From assembly GCF_900110105.1 (NCBI RefSeq), contig NZ_FOCL01000002.1:972490-1036489 (forward strand): a stretch of 64,000 nucleotides of DNA, given 5' to 3'. The position numbers and the translations under genes were made by a program. Of the stretch, positions 34,201-42,874 are shown piece by piece. The first letter of the stretch is position 1, and each line of letters opens with the position of its first letter. The DNA is from Mucilaginibacter gossypiicola. Lineage in GTDB: Bacteria; Bacteroidota; Bacteroidia; Sphingobacteriales; Sphingobacteriaceae. A model generated the notes under the pieces. It did not search any database. It saw only the letters and a program-made list of their open reading frames with translations, and was not told the DNA's origin.

Positions 34201-35520
34201 ATGATGATCAAGAAAATAACCTGCCTGGTTTTTGGTTTTGCAATGGTATCAACCATCGCCTTAGCCCAGCAGGATGCACCGTTACTGACTTTAAAAGATG
34301 CGGTAGAAATTGCGCTGAAGAATAACTATAATATCAAGTTGTCGCAAAACAACTCAACCATAGCATCAAACAATGTAACATTAGGTAATGCTGGCGTTTT
34401 ACCGCAGTTAACCGGAAATTTTTCGGATAATAATAGTCGCCAGTCAACTAAGCAAACGCTTAGTACCGGTAAGGATAATAATATCAACGCGCATAACTCA
34501 AACAACAGCTATGGTGTAAACCTTAACTGGACTATTTTTGATGGCTTCAACATGTTTGCTACGTATGACCAATTGAAACAGCTTGATAAGCTTGGCGTTT
34601 TACGGTTGCAGGATACCGTTCAACGCACGGTAGCCAACGTGGTTAATACTTATTATGACCTCATCAGCCAAAATGAACAAATCAAAGCACTTAAGGGGGC
34701 TATAGGTATCTCACATACTCAACTGCGTATTGCTACAGATAAGTTTAATGTAGGCCGGGCTTCAAGGCTTGATGTGCTTAACGCCCAGGTAAACCTGAAT
34801 ACCGATACCGGCAACCTGATTATTCAGTATCAGTTATTCAAATCAACCAAAATACAGCTTAACCAGTTACTTATCCGCGATCTTCAATCAGACTTTTCGG
34901 TAGCAGATACCATTGTGGTTGACGATAAACTAACCCTGGCCGATGTACTTAACAATGCCCAGCTGCAAAACCCGGGGATTTTATCGGCACAAATTAATCA
35001 GCGACTGGCCGAGATCAACCTTAAGCAGGTTCGCTCAACACGTTATCCGCAGGTTGGGGTAACATCGGGTTATGTGTTTACTAACAGCAAAACTCCAGCG
35101 GGCTTTACAGTATCGCAAAATGTACACGGCTTTAACTATGGGCTTACGGCATCAATTAACATTTTTGATGGCTTTAACCAAAACAGGCGCGAAAAAAACG
35201 CGAAGATCCAGATAGATAATGCGGGTATTGCCGCCAAGCAAACCAAACTGAATATTGAAAGCCAGATTAACAGTTTGTTTGTGGCATATTTGTCGGGCCT
35301 TGATTTGGTTAAGCTCGAAGAAGCCAACGTTAACCTTAACAAAAAGAACCTGGATATTACGCTTGATAAATATAAGTTAGGCAATATTACACCCCTTGAG
35401 GTAAGGGAAGCTCAGCGGAATTACCTTGACGCGCAATCAAAGTTTTTTGCTGCGCAATACCAAAGCAAGCAAGCCGAGATCATGTTAAAACAAATAACTA
35501 ACAGTATTAACATCCAATAA
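34201..35520 (+). CDS. TolC family outer membrane efflux channel
   Basis: 439 residues. A signal peptide ends near LALAQQ (about 23), then LTLKDAVEIALKNNYNIKLSQNN, the usual OEP start. The protein is a repeat of two OEP halves with long helices; the pattern GVNLNWTIFDGFNMFATYDQLKQ is repeated as GLTASINIFDGFNQNRREKNAKIQ, which marks the two beta-hairpin strands of each half. It starts 6 bases after the RND stop, completing a tripartite pump. Function: exit duct through the outer membrane. Confidence 0.95.
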   Translation: MMIKKITCLVFGFAMVSTIALAQQDAPLLTLKDAVEIALKNNYNIKLSQNNSTIASNNVTLGNAGVLPQLTGNFSDNNSRQSTKQTLSTGKDNNINAHNSNNSYGVNLNWTIFDGFNMFATYDQLKQLDKLGVLRLQDTVQRTVANVVNTYYDLISQNEQIKALKGAIGISHTQLRIATDKFNVGRASRLDVLNAQVNLNTDTGNLIIQYQLFKSTKIQLNQLLIRDLQSDFSVADTIVVDDKLTLADVLNNAQLQNPGILSAQINQRLAEINLKQVRSTRYPQVGVTSGYVFTNSKTPAGFTVSQNVHGFNYGLTASINIFDGFNQNRREKNAKIQIDNAGIAAKQTKLNIESQINSLFVAYLSGLDLVKLEEANVNLNKKNLDITLDKYKLGNITPLEVREAQRNYLDAQSKFFAAQYQSKQAEIMLKQITNSINIQ

Positions 35521-35549
35521 AAAATATTTTAATAATAGGTTTAAAAACT

Positions 35550-35557
35550 TATTTTTG
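35550..35557 (+). promoter_or_regulatory. -7 box of the response regulator gene (TATTTTTG)
   Basis: TATTTTTG ends four bases before the ATG at 35562, in the 41-base gap after the TolC gene, so the regulator/kinase pair has its own promoter and probably a leaderless mRNA. Confidence 0.5.
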
Positions 35558-35561
35558 AAAC

Positions 35562-35942
35562 ATGACTACCCCTTTTAAAACCTGCCTGCTTATTGATGAT
35601 AACTACATTGATAACTTTATAACGCGGAGGGTTTTAGAGAGTAGTAATTTTGCAGAAAAAATCATTGTGCGCCAATCGCCGATGGAGGCTATTGAATCAC
35701 TAAGAGACGGATCGGTAGATCCTGATGTTATTTTTTTAGATATCAGGATGCCATTGATGAGCGGCTTTGAGTTTCTGCAAGAATATGATGGGCTGGAAAT
35801 TGCTAAAAAAGGAATAAAAATATATATGTTATCATCATCGCTTGACCCTACAGATATGAAGCAATCAAGCGATAATAAACATATAACCCAGTTTATTCAT
35901 AAACCACTTACTGTTAAAGCGCTCGAAGAAATTTGTCAATGA
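35562..35942 (+). CDS. single-domain response regulator (CheY-like receiver)
   Basis: 126 residues, only a receiver domain. Acidic pocket D12-D13 (LIDDNYIDNF), phospho-acceptor D60 (VIFLDIRMPLMSGFEF), switch residue Ser/Thr in MLSSSLD (about 90-94), and K114 in FIHKPL. The DDN-xxDNFI start is typical of Bacteroidota stand-alone receivers near signalling kinases. There is no output domain, so it must act by protein contact or as a phosphate relay; no sensor kinase is present here. The stop overlaps the ATG of the following sugar-kinase gene (ATGA). Confidence 0.93.
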   Translation: MTTPFKTCLLIDDNYIDNFITRRVLESSNFAEKIIVRQSPMEAIESLRDGSVDPDVIFLDIRMPLMSGFEFLQEYDGLEIAKKGIKIYMLSSSLDPTDMKQSSDNKHITQFIHKPLTVKALEEICQ

Positions 35943-36805
35943 TCTTAGTAGCAGATAGCGGATCATCAAAAACTGATTGGCTGCTGACCGTTTCAGACCA
36001 GGAAACCCGCTCGTTTCTTACCGCGGGGTTAAACCCTTATTTTTTAACCGAAAAGGAGATAGCCCGCATTGTGCTGGAGCAGGCCCCGGAAATGGTGGCG
36101 CTCGCTGCCGAGATTTCTGAAATTTATTTTTTTGGTGCCGGGTGCAGCAGCCCCGATAGGCACGAAATTGTATCAAACGCCCTGAGCCAGCATTTTGGCA
36201 AAGCATACATCAGTGTTGACAGCGACTTGCTTGGGTGTGCTTATGCAACCTGTGGTCAGGAAAAAGGGATTTGCTGTGTGCTGGGAACTGGTAGTAACAT
36301 TTCCTTTTTTGATGGCGAAGACATTTACGATGGTCAGCACGGCCTTGGTTTTGTTTTAGGTGACGAAGGTGCCGGCACCTGGTTCGGTAAAAAGCTGGTC
36401 ACCGACTTTTTATACGGCAATATGCCGCACGATATCAGCCAGAAATTTGACAAGGCCTATCACCTGAACAAAGAAATCGTAATTAAAAATGTTTATCAAA
36501 AGCCTAATGCCAACACCTACCTTGCATCGTTCAGCAAGTTTGTAAGTGAAATAAAGGCCACCGAATACGGGCACTCTATGCTGGTTGACGGGTTAGTAGA
36601 ATTTATTGAAAGTAACATCAAATCATACCCCGAATACCATAAATACAAATGCCACTTTGTTGGCTCTATCGCTTATTCATTTTCTGAAGAGCTGATCTCG
36701 TTATGCCACCTTCATGGCGTAAAAACCGGCAAAATCATCAAACATCCCATAAACGATCTGATGGCCTTTATCCTGAAAAGGAACGAAATGGCAACGGAAG
36801 AGTAG
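35939..36805 (+). CDS. BadF/BadG-type ATPase, probable N-acetylglucosamine or glucosamine kinase
   Basis: 288 residues from the ATG at 35939, overlapping the response regulator stop by four bases (ATGA). The ASKHA fold is clear: phosphate-1 loop MILVADSGSSKTDWLL, DSDLLGCAYATCG, phosphate-2 CCVLGTGSNISFFDG, and GFVLGDEGAGTWFGKKL, the signature of N-acetylglucosamine kinase-like BadF family members. It probably phosphorylates an amino sugar recovered from peptidoglycan or chitin. The tight coupling to a receiver-only regulator is unusual. I would call it kinase-like rather than name the substrate. Confidence 0.87.
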   Translation: MILVADSGSSKTDWLLTVSDQETRSFLTAGLNPYFLTEKEIARIVLEQAPEMVALAAEISEIYFFGAGCSSPDRHEIVSNALSQHFGKAYISVDSDLLGCAYATCGQEKGICCVLGTGSNISFFDGEDIYDGQHGLGFVLGDEGAGTWFGKKLVTDFLYGNMPHDISQKFDKAYHLNKEIVIKNVYQKPNANTYLASFSKFVSEIKATEYGHSMLVDGLVEFIESNIKSYPEYHKYKCHFVGSIAYSFSEELISLCHLHGVKTGKIIKHPINDLMAFILKRNEMATEE

Positions 36806-36851
36806 CGTTCAGGGAAATCGTTTTGCCGTTTAATCAACAAAGCGTTTTGTT

Positions 36852-37023
36852 TTGCCCCTCTGGGGCAAAGGGTATCCTATAATTTTACATGCTACAAACC
36901 TTTTGCACCTCTGGTGCACCTGCCTTGAGTATATCTCAATTAACGCCTGTTTAAAATCCCCCAGAGGGGGAAAAGGTTTGTAGACAATAAGGTCCAACCC
37001 ATTATCTGAACCCCAGAGGGGTT
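36852..37023. repeat. hairpin repeat family C
   Basis: Three short palindromes, TTTGCCCCTCTGGGGCAAAG (36852-), GCACCTCTGGTGC (36905-) and CCCCCAGAGGGGG (36958-), lie in this gap. An outer pair CTACAAACCTTTT / AAAAGGTTTGTAG (about 36892-36904 and 36971-36983) encloses the last two. A further AACCCCAGAGGGGTT-like arm is at 37009-37023. No gene is present in this stretch. Confidence 0.7.
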
Positions 37024-37143
37024 CAACTCGCGCACATTATCACGTACTATTGATTTGTGGGTTAACTTAAAGTCACAGAGAGCCCCAAGAAGACATAATA
37101 GGATCGTATCATTTGTCATCCCAGCATAATAAAAAACAATTCA

Positions 37144-37195
37144 GGAACGATTATTCCAAAATGAATATACATTTGCGGAACGATTATTCCAAAAT
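37144..37195. promoter_or_regulatory. tandem operators for the TetR regulator
   Basis: GGAACGATTATTCCAAAAT occurs twice, at 37144-37162 and 37177-37195, 33 bases apart (about three helical turns, same DNA face). The core GGAA-N6-TTCC is an imperfect palindrome of TetR-operator size. The -7 box TACATTTG (37168-37175) lies exactly between the copies. Confidence 0.7.
37168..37175 (+). promoter_or_regulatory. -7 box of the SDR gene (TACATTTG)
   Basis: TACATTTG fits TAnnTTTG; the ATG follows 39 bases later. Bound repressor on either side would occlude polymerase. Confidence 0.6.
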
Positions 37196-37214
37196 TAAAT
37201 TAATCTTCCATAAA

Positions 37215-37964
37215 ATGAAAAAATTAGAGAACAAAGTAGCAGTTGTAACAGGAGCATCAAAAGGTATCGGTGCAGGTATAGCTAAAAGCCTGGCCTCAGC
37301 AGGAGCAGCAGTAGTTGTAAACTATGCGTCAGATAAAACAGGCGCCGATAAAGTTGTGGCTGAGATTGCCGCAAATGGCGGCAAGGCTATAGCTGTACAA
37401 GGCAGCGTAGCGGTAAAAGCAGATGTTGATCGTCTTTTTGCCGAAACCAAAGAAGCTTTTGGCGGTGTTGACGTTTTGGTAAACAATGCAGGTGTATATC
37501 AGTTTACGCCGATAGAGGCCGTTACAGAAGAAGAATTTCACCGTCAGTTTAATACCAACGTACTTGGTTTGTTGCTTGCTACTCAGGGAGCGGTAAATAA
37601 CTTTGGTGATAATGGCGGTAGCATAATCAACATAAGCTCAACTGTAACCCGCATTACCCCTCCACAAAGTGCTATTTATACCGGCACTAAAGGCGCGGTT
37701 GATTCTATCACACAGGTATTATCAAAAGAGCTTGGCCCTAAAAAGATCCGTGTAAACGCAATTAACCCGGGCATGGTTGAAACCGAAGGAACACACACAG
37801 CAGGGTTTATCGGCAGCGATTTCCAGGTTGAGATTGAAAAAACTACGCCGCTGGGCCGCATCGGTCAGCCGGATGATATAGCACCTGTTGCCGTATTCCT
37901 GGCATCTGATGAGTCACGCTGGTTAACCGGCGAAATTATTCTTGCAAGCGGCGGCGTAAGATAA
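37215..37964 (+). CDS. short-chain dehydrogenase/reductase (classical SDR)
   Basis: 249 residues from the ATG at 37215; longer in-frame starts back to 37113 run through the operators and -7 box and are rejected. Cofactor motif TGASKGIG (12-19), NNAG (in VLVNNAGVY), catalytic Ser in INISSTVT and YTGTK with catalytic Tyr and Lys, then NPGMVETEGTH. It reduces or oxidises an unidentified carbonyl or alcohol with NAD(P)(H). The TetR gene follows on the same strand after 102 bp, and tandem operators cover its promoter, so it is probably induced by the substrate or a toxic carbonyl compound. Confidence 0.92.
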   Translation: MKKLENKVAVVTGASKGIGAGIAKSLASAGAAVVVNYASDKTGADKVVAEIAANGGKAIAVQGSVAVKADVDRLFAETKEAFGGVDVLVNNAGVYQFTPIEAVTEEEFHRQFNTNVLGLLLATQGAVNNFGDNGGSIINISSTVTRITPPQSAIYTGTKGAVDSITQVLSKELGPKKIRVNAINPGMVETEGTHTAGFIGSDFQVEIEKTTPLGRIGQPDDIAPVAVFLASDESRWLTGEIILASGGVR

Positions 37965-38030
37965 TCACGCCTGCGAAGCCCGGTTACACAAACCGGGAGG
38001 GCATACGGTTAACAATTAATTAAAAATGAA

Positions 38031-38038
38031 TAGCTTTG
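38031..38038 (+). promoter_or_regulatory. -7 box of the TetR gene (TAGCTTTG)
   Basis: TAGCTTTG fits TAnnTTTG and lies 28 bases before the ATG, suggesting the regulator has its own promoter. No GGAACGATTATTCC operator copy is seen here. Confidence 0.45.
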
Positions 38039-38066
38039 CCCACAAAACGGGTAAAGCTTTTCTGTT

Positions 38067-38648
38067 ATGGCACGAAGTAAAGATTTTGATGAAGCCGAGG
38101 TATTGGGCAAGGCCGTTTGCATTTTTTGGCATAAGGGCTACAATGGCACGTCTATGCAGGATTTGGTTGACGGTTTAGGTATAAGCCGCTCGAGCTTGTA
38201 TGATACCTTTGGCGATAAACACGCTTTATACATTAAAGCTTTGGATAGCTATCAAAAGGCCGGGGGAAGTCAGATGTGTGATATTATCAATAATACAGCA
38301 TCGGCCAAAGAGGCTATAAAAAAACTTTTGGAGCTTACTATGAGCACGCTGCTAAATGATGAGCAACGTAAAGGTTGTTTTATGGTAAATGCAGAAATTG
38401 AACTGGCATCGCTTGATGCTGAAGTTAAGAATGTGATCTGCCGGAACGAGCAGCAGTTTGAAAGCGCCATCCTGCGTGCCATAAAAAAAGGGCAGGATAG
38501 TGGCGAGATCCATAACCGTCAGGACGCCCTTGCGCTGGCCCGGTTCATTATGAATGCGGTAAGGGGCATGCAAGTATCGGCCAAGGCAACAGCCGACACG
38601 GCTTTTTTTGATGATATTATAAAAACAACCTTGTCGGTACTTGATTAA
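38067..38648 (+). CDS. TetR/AcrR family transcriptional regulator
   Basis: 193 residues. The N-terminal helix-turn-helix is NGTSMQDLVDGLGISRSSLYDTFGDKHALYIKALDSYQK, the canonical TetR_N pattern. The C-terminal ligand domain contains KGCFMVNAEIELASLD, the pattern of the AcrR group with a TetR_C_16-like or YcdC-like pocket. It most likely represses the SDR gene just upstream through the two GGAACGATTATTCC sites. It is convergent with lnt, 17 bp apart. Confidence 0.93.
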   Translation: MARSKDFDEAEVLGKAVCIFWHKGYNGTSMQDLVDGLGISRSSLYDTFGDKHALYIKALDSYQKAGGSQMCDIINNTASAKEAIKKLLELTMSTLLNDEQRKGCFMVNAEIELASLDAEVKNVICRNEQQFESAILRAIKKGQDSGEIHNRQDALALARFIMNAVRGMQVSAKATADTAFFDDIIKTTLSVLD

Positions 38649-38665
38649 CCATTTCGCTTAATTAC

Positions 38666-40300
38666 TTAGGCTGTTATTGCCTGTTTTTTCCGCAGCCTCA
38701 TCCCCAGTAAAAATAATATACCAACGCCCGCCAGCATACTGCCCGTTTGCGAGATATAGTCGCCATGTTTAACGTAGAAAGTGAGTTCGCTGTTAAGGTT
38801 GATATCTTGTTTAATGGCTGCTTTAGTCCACCATTCGGTGTGTTTAACCACATCGCCGCGTTGATTGATGAATCCGGAGATGCCGGTATTGGCCGATTGG
38901 CAAACCCAGCGGCGCGTTTCGATTGCGCGAAGTTTGGCGTAGTCTAAATGCTGGTCTTTACCCGAGGTGTTTTCCCACCAGCCATCGTTTGTGATAATGG
39001 CAATAAATTGCGCCCCCTTTTTAACCGAGCGGGCAATATAGCCTCCCCAAATTGATTCATAGCAAATAACAGGATCAACTCCGATGCCGCTTTGCGAGTA
39101 AAGTACTTTCGCGTCTTTGTCGGGAGCATAGTTACCGGTTGCGCCGCCCAAATGTTCAAAAACCGGTTTAAGAAAAGAAAGTGCTTCGCCAAAAGGCATT
39201 GATTCGGCCCCGGGTACAAAGCGTGATTTATGATAGGTTTGGATCCGGTCGCCATTTTCTAAGTTAAGGGCTGTGCTGTAAAAATCAGCAAACTGGTCGC
39301 CGCCAAATGGTGACGGAACAGCCGTTGAAGTGGCCCTGTTGTTATAAAGCCTATAGGTTTCGGCGCCTGTAACCAGGTTTCCATTTGGGTACTTGCGTAA
39401 AAAATATTGTGCTTGCTTAACAAAGTCGTTTTGGCCTATCTGTTCTTCGTTAATATAAACCGGCGCTGGGATAGCTGTTTCGGGCCAGATAAAAAACTCA
39501 GTATTGGGTTGTGCCACCTGCCGCGAAAGGTGGATCAGGATATCAACCTGTAAGGCAGGAGGGATAGTGCCATCCTTCTCATACGGATCGATATTGGGCT
39601 GAGCAACAACAACGTTTGATGGGTTTACTTCCTCAACATAATTACTATAAACCATTAGCGAGTAGCCAAGAGGAGCAGCTATGATAATTACAATAGCTGT
39701 GACGAGCACCATTCTTTGACGTTTTATTTGTGCTTCGCGGAACCCTGTATAAATTAAAAAGGCCAGGATATTTACAGCCCAAATCCATACAGTACCACCG
39801 TACACGCCGGTGTACTCATACCATTGTATCCATTGATGTGCTACGGCAAAGCCGTTACCAAGTGTCATCCACGGAAAGTAAAGGTCCCAGCTTTGGTGCA
39901 GGTATTCGTAGCCGATCCAAAAGCAAACCAGGCCAATGAGCGCTATCCAGCGGGGAGCAACCAATCTCAGCCTGTAATATAGCCAGAAAGCCATTGCCAT
40001 TAACAGCGGCCCAAGCGAATAGGGGATAAGCGTGATAGGAACAGCAACAACTTCGCCAACTATTTTAAGCGCATTGTAAACCCAGTAAACAGATAATGAA
40101 TTCCAGATAAAAAAGCCGATGAATGTTACATTAAATACCCGCCTGCCTTTTTTAGGCCTGTCATCATTAATGATGTTTTCAATGGCCAGCAGCATAGGCA
40201 CAAAGCCTATAAAAAGTAAAAATGTAGTATAAGGGGTGGGCGGCCAGGCTATCCACAATAATAAGCCCGATAGTATGGCTAATGGTAGGTTTTTTTTCAT
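38666..40300 (-). CDS. lnt: apolipoprotein N-acyltransferase
   Basis: 544 residues from the ATG at 40300 (a TTG four codons upstream is rejected). N-terminal six to seven membrane helices are followed by a nitrilase-like catalytic domain with the Glu-Lys-Cys triad: FFIWPETAIPAP (Glu), YHKSRFVPGAESMPFG (Lys) and DPVICYESIWGG (Cys). A final helix anchors the C-terminus (SMLAGVGILFLLG). Lnt adds the third acyl chain to lipoproteins in the inner membrane. The several lipoproteins in this window would be its clients. Confidence 0.96.
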   Translation of the reverse strand: MKKNLPLAILSGLLLWIAWPPTPYTTFLLFIGFVPMLLAIENIINDDRPKKGRRVFNVTFIGFFIWNSLSVYWVYNALKIVGEVVAVPITLIPYSLGPLLMAMAFWLYYRLRLVAPRWIALIGLVCFWIGYEYLHQSWDLYFPWMTLGNGFAVAHQWIQWYEYTGVYGGTVWIWAVNILAFLIYTGFREAQIKRQRMVLVTAIVIIIAAPLGYSLMVYSNYVEEVNPSNVVVAQPNIDPYEKDGTIPPALQVDILIHLSRQVAQPNTEFFIWPETAIPAPVYINEEQIGQNDFVKQAQYFLRKYPNGNLVTGAETYRLYNNRATSTAVPSPFGGDQFADFYSTALNLENGDRIQTYHKSRFVPGAESMPFGEALSFLKPVFEHLGGATGNYAPDKDAKVLYSQSGIGVDPVICYESIWGGYIARSVKKGAQFIAIITNDGWWENTSGKDQHLDYAKLRAIETRRWVCQSANTGISGFINQRGDVVKHTEWWTKAAIKQDINLNSELTFYVKHGDYISQTGSMLAGVGILFLLGMRLRKKQAITA

Positions 40301-40347
40301 GTAGGGTGACAATGTATTATTCAGTTGTCGCTGTATTTATTCAGAAC

Positions 40348-40484
40348 CGTCATTGCGAGGTACGAAGCAATCCCCGACAAGCAAATCCGCTCTGTATAGT
40401 TTGGGATTATTAATACTTATAATTTGTTTTTTATAGGTATTAATGAGCTCTCTCCGGTCGGTTGTCTTCGTACCTCGCAATGAC
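40348..40484. repeat. palindromic repeat family A, copy 4 (variant with large centre)
   Basis: Outer arms GTCATTGCGAGGTACGAAG and CTTCGTACCTCGCAATGAC are perfectly complementary, with about 99 bases between them. Confidence 0.85.
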
Positions 40485-40510
40485 GCTTTTTATTTGCGTA
40501 TATGAAACCA

Positions 40511-40594
40511 TGTCATTGCGAGCGTAGCGTGGCAATCGCACGGAAGCAAAGCAGCCCTATATAGCATGCGATTGCTTTGTACCTCGCAATGACA
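40511..40594. repeat. palindromic repeat family A, copy 5
   Basis: TGTCATTGCGAGCGTAGCG ... GTACCTCGCAATGACA, with GGCAATCGCACGGAAGC inside. It lies 26 bases downstream of copy 4; the two fill the gap between lnt and rsmI. Confidence 0.88.
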
Positions 40595-40611
40595 TAGTTT
40601 GTGCTTATAGG

Positions 40612-41340
40612 TTACTCTTCCTCCTCGTCCCTGTCATACTTTCCCTTTGCAGGCTTAGCCGCAGCCCCTGCAACACACATTACAAACTCGCCTTTCATAG
40701 GGTGTGTTTCAAAGTACTGTTTTACTTCAAGCACAGTACCCCGCACGGTTTCTTCAAACATTTTGGTAAGCTCGCGCGACACCGAGATCTGCCTGTCGGC
40801 CCCGAAATAAGTTGCCATCTCATCCAGTGTTTTTAACAAACGGTGGGGCGACTCATATAGTATGATGGTCCGTTCCTCTTCAGCTAAAAACTTGTACCGC
40901 GTTTGCCGGCCTTTTTTAAGTGGTAAAAACCCCTCGAAACAAAACTTATCGGTAGGGAAGCCCGAGTTAACCAATGCCGGCACAAAGGCGGTAGCACCCG
41001 GCAGGCATTCCACAGCGATATTAAACTTCAAAGCTTCGCGAACGAGAAAAAAGCCCGGATCAGATATGGCCGGCGTACCGGCATCCGAAATGAGTGCGAT
41101 ATTTTTCCCCTGCAGCAAAAACTTAATGATCTCGTTGCTTGATTGGTGCTCGTTATGCTGATGATGTGCAAATACTTTTTGATGGATCTCGAAGTGTTTG
41201 AGCATCGGAGCGGAGGTACGGGTATCTTCAGCCAGTATCAGATCCGCCTCCTTCAACACGCGGATGGCCCTGAAGGTCATATCCTCCAGATTACCTATCG
41301 GGGTGGGGACTAAGTATAGTTTGCCTGTTGGGTTGTTCAT
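40612..41340 (-). CDS. rsmI: 16S rRNA (cytidine1402-2'-O)-methyltransferase
   Basis: 242 residues. It starts MNNPTGKLYLVPTPIGNLEDMTFRA, the RsmI hallmark, followed by EDTRTSAPMLKHF, ALISDAGTPAISDPGF and GATAFVPALVNSGFPTDKFCFEGFLP. These are the SAM-binding and dimer motifs of tetrapyrrole-methylase-fold enzymes. It methylates the ribose of C1402 in 16S rRNA, fine-tuning the P site. The C-terminal tail is charged (KYDRDEEEE). Divergent from serS. Confidence 0.96.
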   Translation of the reverse strand: MNNPTGKLYLVPTPIGNLEDMTFRAIRVLKEADLILAEDTRTSAPMLKHFEIHQKVFAHHQHNEHQSSNEIIKFLLQGKNIALISDAGTPAISDPGFFLVREALKFNIAVECLPGATAFVPALVNSGFPTDKFCFEGFLPLKKGRQTRYKFLAEEERTIILYESPHRLLKTLDEMATYFGADRQISVSRELTKMFEETVRGTVLEVKQYFETHPMKGEFVMCVAGAAAKPAKGKYDRDEEEE

Positions 41341-41434
41341 GAGTTTTTAGTGGCAGTTGCAGCAGGCAGTTGCAGTTATTTGGTCATGTTCTAAAAAAAA
41401 CTGCCGCTGCTACTTAAAACTGCTACTTAAAAAA

Positions 41435-41442
41435 TATCTTTG
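41435..41442 (+). promoter_or_regulatory. -7 box of serS (TATCTTTG)
   Basis: TATCTTTG, a perfect match to TAnnTTTG, 16 bases before the ATG at 41459. Confidence 0.55.
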
Positions 41443-41458
41443 CCTAAAAAATAAAATA

Positions 41459-42730
41459 ATGCTGCAAGTTAGTTATATCCGTGATAACCGGGAACAGGTT
41501 TTGGAACGTTTGGCTGTAAAAAATTTTAAACAGCCCCAACTGGTTGATGAAATAATTGAACTGGACGACAAACGCCGCTCCACTCAAACCAGTATGGATA
41601 ATGTTTCGGCCGAGGCCAATGCAGCTGCAAAACAGATAGGCGAGCTGATGCGCGCCGGTAAAAAAGAAGAAGCCGAAGGCCTTAAGGGCAAAACAGGTGC
41701 CTGGAAAGAAGAGATCAAAAAGCTTGGTGAACTGCTTACCATAACCGAGGAAGAATTATATCAAAAACTGGTGTTGCTGCCTAACCTGCCGCACAGTTCA
41801 GTGCCTAAAGGATTGACCCCTGAGGATAATGAAGTCGTGTTAGAGAACGGTACTAAGCCCGAATTGCCTGCGGATGCTTTACCGCACTGGGAGCTTGCTG
41901 CAAAATACAACCTGATTGATTTTGAACTGGGCGTTAAAATAACCGGAGCCGGTTTCCCTGTATACAAAAACAAAGGTGCTAAGCTGCAACGCGCATTGAT
42001 CAATTACTTTATTGACGAAGCCGAAAAAGCAGGCTACAGCGAAGTAAGCGTGCCTTTAATGGTAAACGAAGCATCAGGTTTCGGTACTTCACAATTGCCG
42101 GATAAAGAAGGGCAGATGTATCACGTAGGTATCGATAACCTGTACCTGATTCCTACTGCCGAAGTGCCTATTACCAACCTGTACCGCGAGGTGATATTAA
42201 AAGAAGACCAGTTACCCGTGCGTAACTGCGGTCATACACCATGTTTCCGACGTGAAGCCGGTTCATATGGTGCGCATGTGCGTGGTTTGAACCGCTTACA
42301 CCAGTTTGATAAAGTGGAGATTGTAACTATCGCCCATCCCGATAAATCATACGAGATATTGGAACTAATGAGCAGCCACGTACAAGGATTGTTGCAAAAA
42401 TTAGGTTTGCCATACCGTGTATTGCGTCTTTGTGGCGGCGATATGGGTTTTGGCTCGGCCTTAACTTATGATATGGAAACCTGGAGCGCGGCGCAGCAAC
42501 GCTGGCTGGAAGTTTCATCAGTATCAAACTTTGAAACTTTCCAGAGTAACAGGCTTAAACTACGTTTCCGCAATGCCGATGGTAAAACACAATTAGCGCA
42601 TACGTTAAACGGCAGTGCACTGGCCCTGCCGCGTATAGTTGCTACTTTATTGGAGAATAACCAAACGGAAAAAGGTATTAAAGTGCCGGAGGTACTTGTG
42701 CCTTATACTAAGTTTGAGTGGATTGATTAG
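41459..42730 (+). CDS. serS: seryl-tRNA synthetase
   Basis: 423 residues from the ATG at 41459, the standard length and N-terminus (MLQVSYIRDNREQV); the frame stays open upstream to 41357 across the promoter, so that start is rejected. N-terminal coiled-coil arm (about 30-105) contacts the tRNA long arm. The class II core shows motif 2 CFRREAGSYGAHVRGLNRLHQF and motif 3 NGSALALPRIVATLLEN. It charges tRNA-Ser and the selenocysteine tRNA if present. Ends at a strong terminator. Confidence 0.97.
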   Translation: MLQVSYIRDNREQVLERLAVKNFKQPQLVDEIIELDDKRRSTQTSMDNVSAEANAAAKQIGELMRAGKKEEAEGLKGKTGAWKEEIKKLGELLTITEEELYQKLVLLPNLPHSSVPKGLTPEDNEVVLENGTKPELPADALPHWELAAKYNLIDFELGVKITGAGFPVYKNKGAKLQRALINYFIDEAEKAGYSEVSVPLMVNEASGFGTSQLPDKEGQMYHVGIDNLYLIPTAEVPITNLYREVILKEDQLPVRNCGHTPCFRREAGSYGAHVRGLNRLHQFDKVEIVTIAHPDKSYEILELMSSHVQGLLQKLGLPYRVLRLCGGDMGFGSALTYDMETWSAAQQRWLEVSSVSNFETFQSNRLKLRFRNADGKTQLAHTLNGSALALPRIVATLLENNQTEKGIKVPEVLVPYTKFEWID

Positions 42731-42763
42731 CGCCCCTGCTCCCTAAAGGGGGAGTTTGAAAAG

Positions 42764-42800
42764 ATAAAGGCCCGGCAGGTTCATCCTGCCGGGCCTTATG
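42764..42800 (+). terminator. terminator after serS
   Basis: AAGGCCCGGCAGG (42767-42779) pairs perfectly with CCTGCCGGGCCTT (42785-42797), 5-base loop, followed by a T-rich stretch. Confidence 0.85.
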
Positions 42801-42874
42801 CTTTTTCTTTGCGCTCGTTTTTAACGACAAATGTTGGGAAGATGAATGTTACCTGGACAAACAAACAAAAACCA

